Shown piece after piece: positions 12,312 to 13,911 of a DNA stretch of 13,911 bases. Position 1 is the first letter of the stretch. Every line of letters starts with the position of its first letter. Position numbers and translations under genes: made by a program. Source of the stretch: Gammaproteobacteria bacterium (lineage in GTDB: Bacteria; Pseudomonadota; Gammaproteobacteria; HK1); the NCBI GenBank assembly GCA_022822245.1, contig JAJECB010000291.1, positions 1 to 13,911 on the forward strand, read 5' to 3'. The notes under the pieces were generated by a model. The model searched no databases. It was not told where the DNA came from and saw nothing but the letters and a program-made list of their open reading frames with translations.

Positions 12312-13178
12312 GTGACCGTTCCGGACCGCTTCCGCGGCACGAGGACGGTCACCGTCTACGGCCTCACCTTCGCGCTGCCGATGGTGGTCTGGCAGCTCGT
12401 CTTCTTCGTCTTCCCGCTCCTTTTCCTCGTCGCGCTCACCTTCTGGCTCGTCAAGAACTACCGGATGGTCCCCGGCTTCGATTCCGTCAACTGGGTGAAG
12501 ATGTACACGCGGGGCTACTTCTGGAACGCGTACGGCTTCACGCTACAGATGGCCCTCGTCTCGACGGCCGTCACCAGCCTCCTCGCCTTTCCCGCGTCCT
12601 ACGCCCTCGCGTTCCACGTTTCGGCGGCGGCGCGGCGCTGGGCCGTCTTCTTCCTCATCATCCCGTTCTTCACGAGCTACCTCGTCCGCGCCTACTCCTG
12701 GCAGATCTTTCTCGGCGACGAGGGGATCATCAACGGGCTCCTGTCCCTCGCCGGGCTCGGGCCGTTCCCGATGCTGAACACCCCCTTCGGAACGGTGGTG
12801 GGCTACCTCACCCTCACCCTCCCCCTGGTCGTGGTGCTCCAGCTCTTCAGCCTCGCCGCGGTCGACCGGAGCCTCGTCGAGGCGGCCTGGAACCTCGGGT
12901 GCGGGCGGATGCGCACCATCTTCACCGTCGTCCTCCCGCTCGCGAAGATCGGGCTCATCATCGCCGCGACGTTCTGCTTCATCCTCTCCTTCGGTGACTT
13001 CGTGAGCCCCTACTACCTCGGGGGCAGCCGGCCGCCCACCTTGAGCATCCTCATCATCGACACCACCAAGGCCGGGCAGCAGTGGCCGCGGGCGGCGGTG
13101 GTCGCGTGCACGATGATCGTCACCCTCTTCGTGGTTGCCTTTACCGCGGTCACCCTCGCCTACCGGAGGCGCGCGTGA
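12312..13178 (+). CDS. ABC transporter permease (PotB-type)
   Basis: A 288-residue inner-membrane permease of the BPD_transp_1 family with six membrane segments (about 15-45, 75-100, 108-126, 158-182, 212-236, 262-284). The EAA loop that docks the ATPase is EAAWNLGCGRMRTIFTVVLPLAKIG (190-214), with the conserved Gly and I-LP pattern. PotB-like features also include FFTSYLVRAYSW (119-130) and FGDFVSPYYLGG (227-238). GTG at 12312 is the only start before the first membrane segment; it overlaps the stop of a possible leader frame and its ribosome-binding site is weak and within a hairpin. It overlaps the next permease by four bases (GTGA at 13175-13178), so the two are translationally coupled. 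Together they would form the heterodimeric channel for the solute bound by the Tat-exported protein encoded upstream. Confidence 0.9.
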   Translation: MTVPDRFRGTRTVTVYGLTFALPMVVWQLVFFVFPLLFLVALTFWLVKNYRMVPGFDSVNWVKMYTRGYFWNAYGFTLQMALVSTAVTSLLAFPASYALAFHVSAAARRWAVFFLIIPFFTSYLVRAYSWQIFLGDEGIINGLLSLAGLGPFPMLNTPFGTVVGYLTLTLPLVVVLQLFSLAAVDRSLVEAAWNLGCGRMRTIFTVVLPLAKIGLIIAATFCFILSFGDFVSPYYLGGSRPPTLSILIIDTTKAGQQWPRAAVVACTMIVTLFVVAFTAVTLAYRRRA

Positions 13179-13840
13179 GCGAGCGGCGGGCCATCGCGTG
13201 GTTCCTGCGTGCCTACGTCGCGGTGGTGTTCGCGTTCGTGTTCGCCCCGATCGTCGCGAGCTTCGTCTTCTCGTTCAATTCGGACCGCTTCCCCACGATC
13301 CCCCTCGGCCACTTCACCCTGCACTGGTACGAGACCATCTTCGGGGACCCCGACGTCCGGGAGGCGTTCGGCCACAGTCTCGTCGTCTCCGCGGTGACGA
13401 GCGTCATCGCGACCTTCATCGGCTTCTGCACCGCGTACACCGACTTCCGTTACCGCTTCTTCGGGAAGGGCGCCTACCTCGGGCTTGCGCTCCTCCCGCC
13501 GACCATCCCGCTCGTCATCATGGGGCTCGCGATGCTCGCCCTCCTCTCCCGGATCGGGATGTCAGGGCAGCTCCACTCGATCATCGTCGCCCACGTGGTG
13601 CTCTGCTCCCCGTTCGCGATGGCCATCATCCGGCTTCGCCTCGCGCAGATGGACCCCAGCCTCGAGGCGGCGGCGTGGAACCTCGGCGCGAGCGAGTGGC
13701 GGGCGATGAGCGCGGTGATCCTGCCGTTCACCCGCCCCGCGATCGTCTCCGCCCTGTGCCTCACCGCGGCGGTCTCCTTCGACGAGTTCGCGGTGGCGTG
13801 GTTCGTGTCGGGGCTCAACAAGACGGTGCCGGTCCACTAG
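13175..13840 (+). pseudogene. ABC transporter permease (PotC-type), 3' end cut off by mobile element
   Basis: The frame starts at GTG 13175, overlapping the stop of the previous permease, and gives 221 residues. It begins SERRAIAWFLRAYVAVVFAFVFAPIV, a typical PotC first membrane segment, and keeps the EAA loop EAAAWNLGASEWRAMSAVILPFTRPAI (164-190). PotC proteins are about 255-280 residues long and continue after the SFDEFAVAWFVSGLNKTVPV segment with roughly 40 more residues, including the last membrane helix. Here the frame stops at TAG (13838-13840), exactly where the sequence turns from ~70% G+C to about 33% in the last 51 nt. The simplest reading is disruption by an insertion sequence. The transporter should then be non-functional unless the truncated permease still assembles. 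The downstream ATPase gene would lie beyond the element. Confidence 0.78.
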
Positions 13841-13911
13841 TGTCCCAACGTTGGACTGCCGTTCGGTTGTAACCATATGATAAGATTATTATTTTCTTCG
13901 TCTAGAGGAGT
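13838..13911. mobile_element. Left end of a probable insertion sequence (partial, family not identified)
   Basis: From about 13838 the sequence no longer fits the permease and becomes AT-rich. The first bases read TAGTGTCCCAACGTTGG, containing the palindrome CCAACGTTGG (13845-13854), a plausible terminal inverted repeat. CTAG at 13837-13840 may be a target duplication, with the element beginning TGTCCC. The window ends in AGAGGAGT, a good ribosome-binding site, so a transposase gene probably starts just beyond. No transposase residue is visible, so the family cannot be given. Confidence 0.6.
13851..13881 (+). promoter_or_regulatory. Candidate promoter inside the mobile-element end
   Basis: TTGGAC (13851-13856) and TATGAT (13876-13881, five of six -10 consensus bases) are 19 nt apart. 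It points rightward to the ribosome-binding-like AGAGGAG at the window end, as expected for a transposase promoter. The spacer is longer than ideal. Confidence 0.35.

Overview
The window is about 70% G+C. Nearly all genes have strong third-position G/C, good Shine-Dalgarno sequences, frequent stop/start overlaps and (proteobacterial-type) periplasmic binding proteins with Sec or Tat signals. This suggests a high-GC, metabolically versatile Gram-negative, probably a proteobacterium; the class cannot be fixed from the sequence. Both edges look foreign or mobile. The left ~180 nt is less GC-rich and holds the start of a leftward gene. The last ~70 nt is AT-rich and reads like the end of an insertion sequence.

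Layout, left to right: (1) A possible leftward gene start (1-40) with a near-consensus promoter. (2) A rightward HpcH/HpaI-type aldolase (381-1148) convergent with a leftward 3-hydroxyanthranilate 3,4-dioxygenase (1240-1818). (3) A leftward ribose/fructose-type ABC transporter operon in the order single-domain ATPase (4837-4040), permease (4035-3034), binding protein (2936-2019). The binding-protein gene is bracketed by a 13-bp perfect hairpin upstream and a 17-bp perfect hairpin downstream. (4) A leftward pair: a signal-peptide-bearing protein-L-isoaspartate methyltransferase (8196-7387) and a large membrane protein with a central spermidine-synthase/methyltransferase-like domain (7377-4927). 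(5) A rightward short-chain dehydrogenase (8313-8966), divergent from that pair. (6) A leftward two-domain protein (10452-9052) fusing a BtpA/SgcQ-type barrel to an adenine-PRTase-like phosphoribosyltransferase. (7) A rightward PotD/PotB/PotC-type ABC transporter operon: Tat-exported binding protein (10765-11925), a 386-nt intergenic region full of inverted repeats, then two permeases (12312-13178, 13175-13840). The second permease gene is cut off by the AT-rich mobile-element end, so the operon looks broken here. Its ATPase is not in the window.

How the genes may work together: the region is mainly transport (a pentose/hexose-type importer and a polyamine/compatible-solute-type importer) plus small catabolic or repair enzymes. 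The dioxygenase and the pyruvate-type aldolase could serve the two ends of a 3-hydroxyanthranilate or aminomuconate degradation route, but the middle enzymes are absent. The most unusual items are the BtpA-PRTase fusion, the Pcm/SpeE-like pair in which both catalytic domains appear to face the periplasm, the stem-loop architecture around the binding-protein genes, and the interrupted permease. No tRNA, rRNA or CRISPR array is visible.
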